Shown here: piece after piece, positions 6,202 through 6,659 of the stretch
How positions within the stretch are numbered: position 1 is the stretch's first letter
Layout: every line of letters begins with the position of its first letter
Source: an uncultured Eggerthellaceae bacterium
GTDB lineage: Bacteria > Actinomycetota > Coriobacteriia > Coriobacteriales > Eggerthellaceae
Reading direction: 5' to 3'
NCBI GenBank assembly: GCA_910577495.1
Contig: CAJTML010000113.1
Span: 1-6,659, forward strand
DNA length: 6,659 nt
Program-made: the position numbers and the translations under genes
Notes under the pieces: generated by a model
Told to the model about the DNA's origin: nothing
Database searches by the model: none
Seen by the model: the letters and a program-made list of their open reading frames with translations, nothing else

Positions 6202-6225
6202 TAAGCTTCAGGTACCTGAAACTTA
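6202..6225 (-). other. Palindromic hairpin at the cytochrome stop codon
   Basis: TTCAGGTACCTGAA (6207-6220) is a perfect 14-base palindrome. The pairing extends outward to 6202-6225 with one C/A mismatch, which is a U-G wobble in minus-strand RNA. The cytochrome TAA stop (6223-6225) lies at its base. It may protect the 3' end of the message or be half of a tandem terminator with the hairpin at 6153-6184. No U-tract follows it. Confidence 0.45.
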
Positions 6226-6659
6226 TGCAGGCATGTTCAGCTTCTTCTCATCAGCCACTGACAGCCAACCATCAGGAATGGTTGCGTCGTTGTGGCACTG
6301 TGAGCACTCGTTAACAGAAGCGCGGTGTGCCTTGTGGCAGTCACTGCACTCGTTAGCGCCATGCTGTGCAACATGCGGGTTGCGCTCCTGATCAGCAGTC
6401 AGTGCAATCAGGTCGTCGCGGGTCATTGCGCCGCCCTCACCGTTTGAGTGGCAAGCAGCGTTCAAGCAGAACTCATCTGCCGGAATACCACGAGCCTCAA
6501 CGAGGTCCTCAAGCGTGCGCTCTTCGAGCGGGTTGACATAGTTACCGGTCACCCAGTTCATGCCTTCTGAAATCTGCTCGCTCAGTTGCGGAACGTGGCA
6601 GCCCATGCAAGTTGCACCTGCGCCGCCGTCCTCAACTGAAGCCTTGTGCGTTACAGCCA
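6223..6659 (-). CDS. Multiheme c-type cytochrome (cytochrome c3-like family), C-terminal part, 5' end outside window
   Basis: The frame is open to the right edge, so the ATG at 6606 is internal: it lies inside a heme motif, and codons upstream continue as AVTHKASVEDGGAGATC. Four heme-attachment motifs are visible: CMGCH (6595-6609), CLNAACH (6448-6468), CSDCH (6334-6348) and CSQCH (6292-6306). The second has four residues between the cysteines (CX4CH) instead of two. Extra histidines that could be distal ligands include those in VTHKA, NPHVAQHG and HKAHR. The arrangement suits a small extracytoplasmic tetraheme electron carrier. Such proteins in Eggerthellaceae and Shewanella often feed flavoprotein reductases of the fumarate reductase type, but none is seen here. 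The signal peptide or anchor, and perhaps more hemes, lie outside the window. It is a natural client of the ccm operon next door but appears separately terminated. Confidence 0.88.
   Translation of the reverse strand, partial: AVTHKASVEDGGAGATCMGCHVPQLSEQISEGMNWVTGNYVNPLEERTLEDLVEARGIPADEFCLNAACHSNGEGGAMTRDDLIALTADQERNPHVAQHGANECSDCHKAHRASVNECSQCHNDATIPDGWLSVADEKKLNMPA

Noticed and set aside
1..6659. Mobile elements, CRISPR arrays, tRNA or rRNA genes
   Set aside because: No transposase, regular repeat array, terminal repeats or RNA gene sequence was seen; the window is nearly filled by the genes listed.

Overview
The window looks like part of an Eggerthellaceae-type (Coriobacteriia, Actinomycetota) genome. 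The reasons are a low-heme-peptide tetraheme cytochrome with a CX4CH site, a complete-looking Ccm (System I) cytochrome c maturation set in a Gram-positive-style operon with strong purine-rich ribosome binding sites, and base composition near one half G+C by eye. That would fit a moderate-GC member such as a Cryptobacterium-like organism better than the GC-rich Eggerthella. The taxon is an inference from style and protein resemblance, not from a search.

Every supported gene lies on the minus strand, so the window reads from right to left. At the right edge (6223-6659) is the C-terminal part of a multiheme c-type cytochrome with four heme-attachment motifs. It is followed by a 274-base spacer holding a stop-codon hairpin and a strong terminator-like hairpin. 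Next comes a tightly packed operon: ccmE (5283-5948), ccmF (2946-5213), ccmA (2214-2927), ccmB (1494-2210), ccmC (707-1480) and a small ccmD-like gene (506-697). An 88-base spacer with a 12-bp hairpin then leads to the 5' part of galU (1-418), which runs off the left edge.

The genes form one pathway. CcmA and CcmB (ABC transporter) with CcmC and CcmD load heme onto CcmE and release holo-CcmE. CcmE carries the heme outside the membrane, and CcmF transfers it to apocytochrome CXnCH sites. The adjacent multiheme cytochrome is an obvious client. GalU (UDP-glucose synthesis) is probably an unrelated neighbour.

The most interesting signals are in ccmE. Its heme-attachment residue is a cysteine in a CPSKY motif (the C-type, System I* variant) instead of histidine, and no CcmG, CcmH or CcmI gene accompanies the cluster here. 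The protein also carries a second OB-fold-like repeat that ends exactly where the heme cysteine would fall. Further points are a CX4CH heme site in the client cytochrome, an enlarged CcmF, matching possible coiled-coil tails on CcmC and CcmD, and RNA hairpins at three gene junctions.
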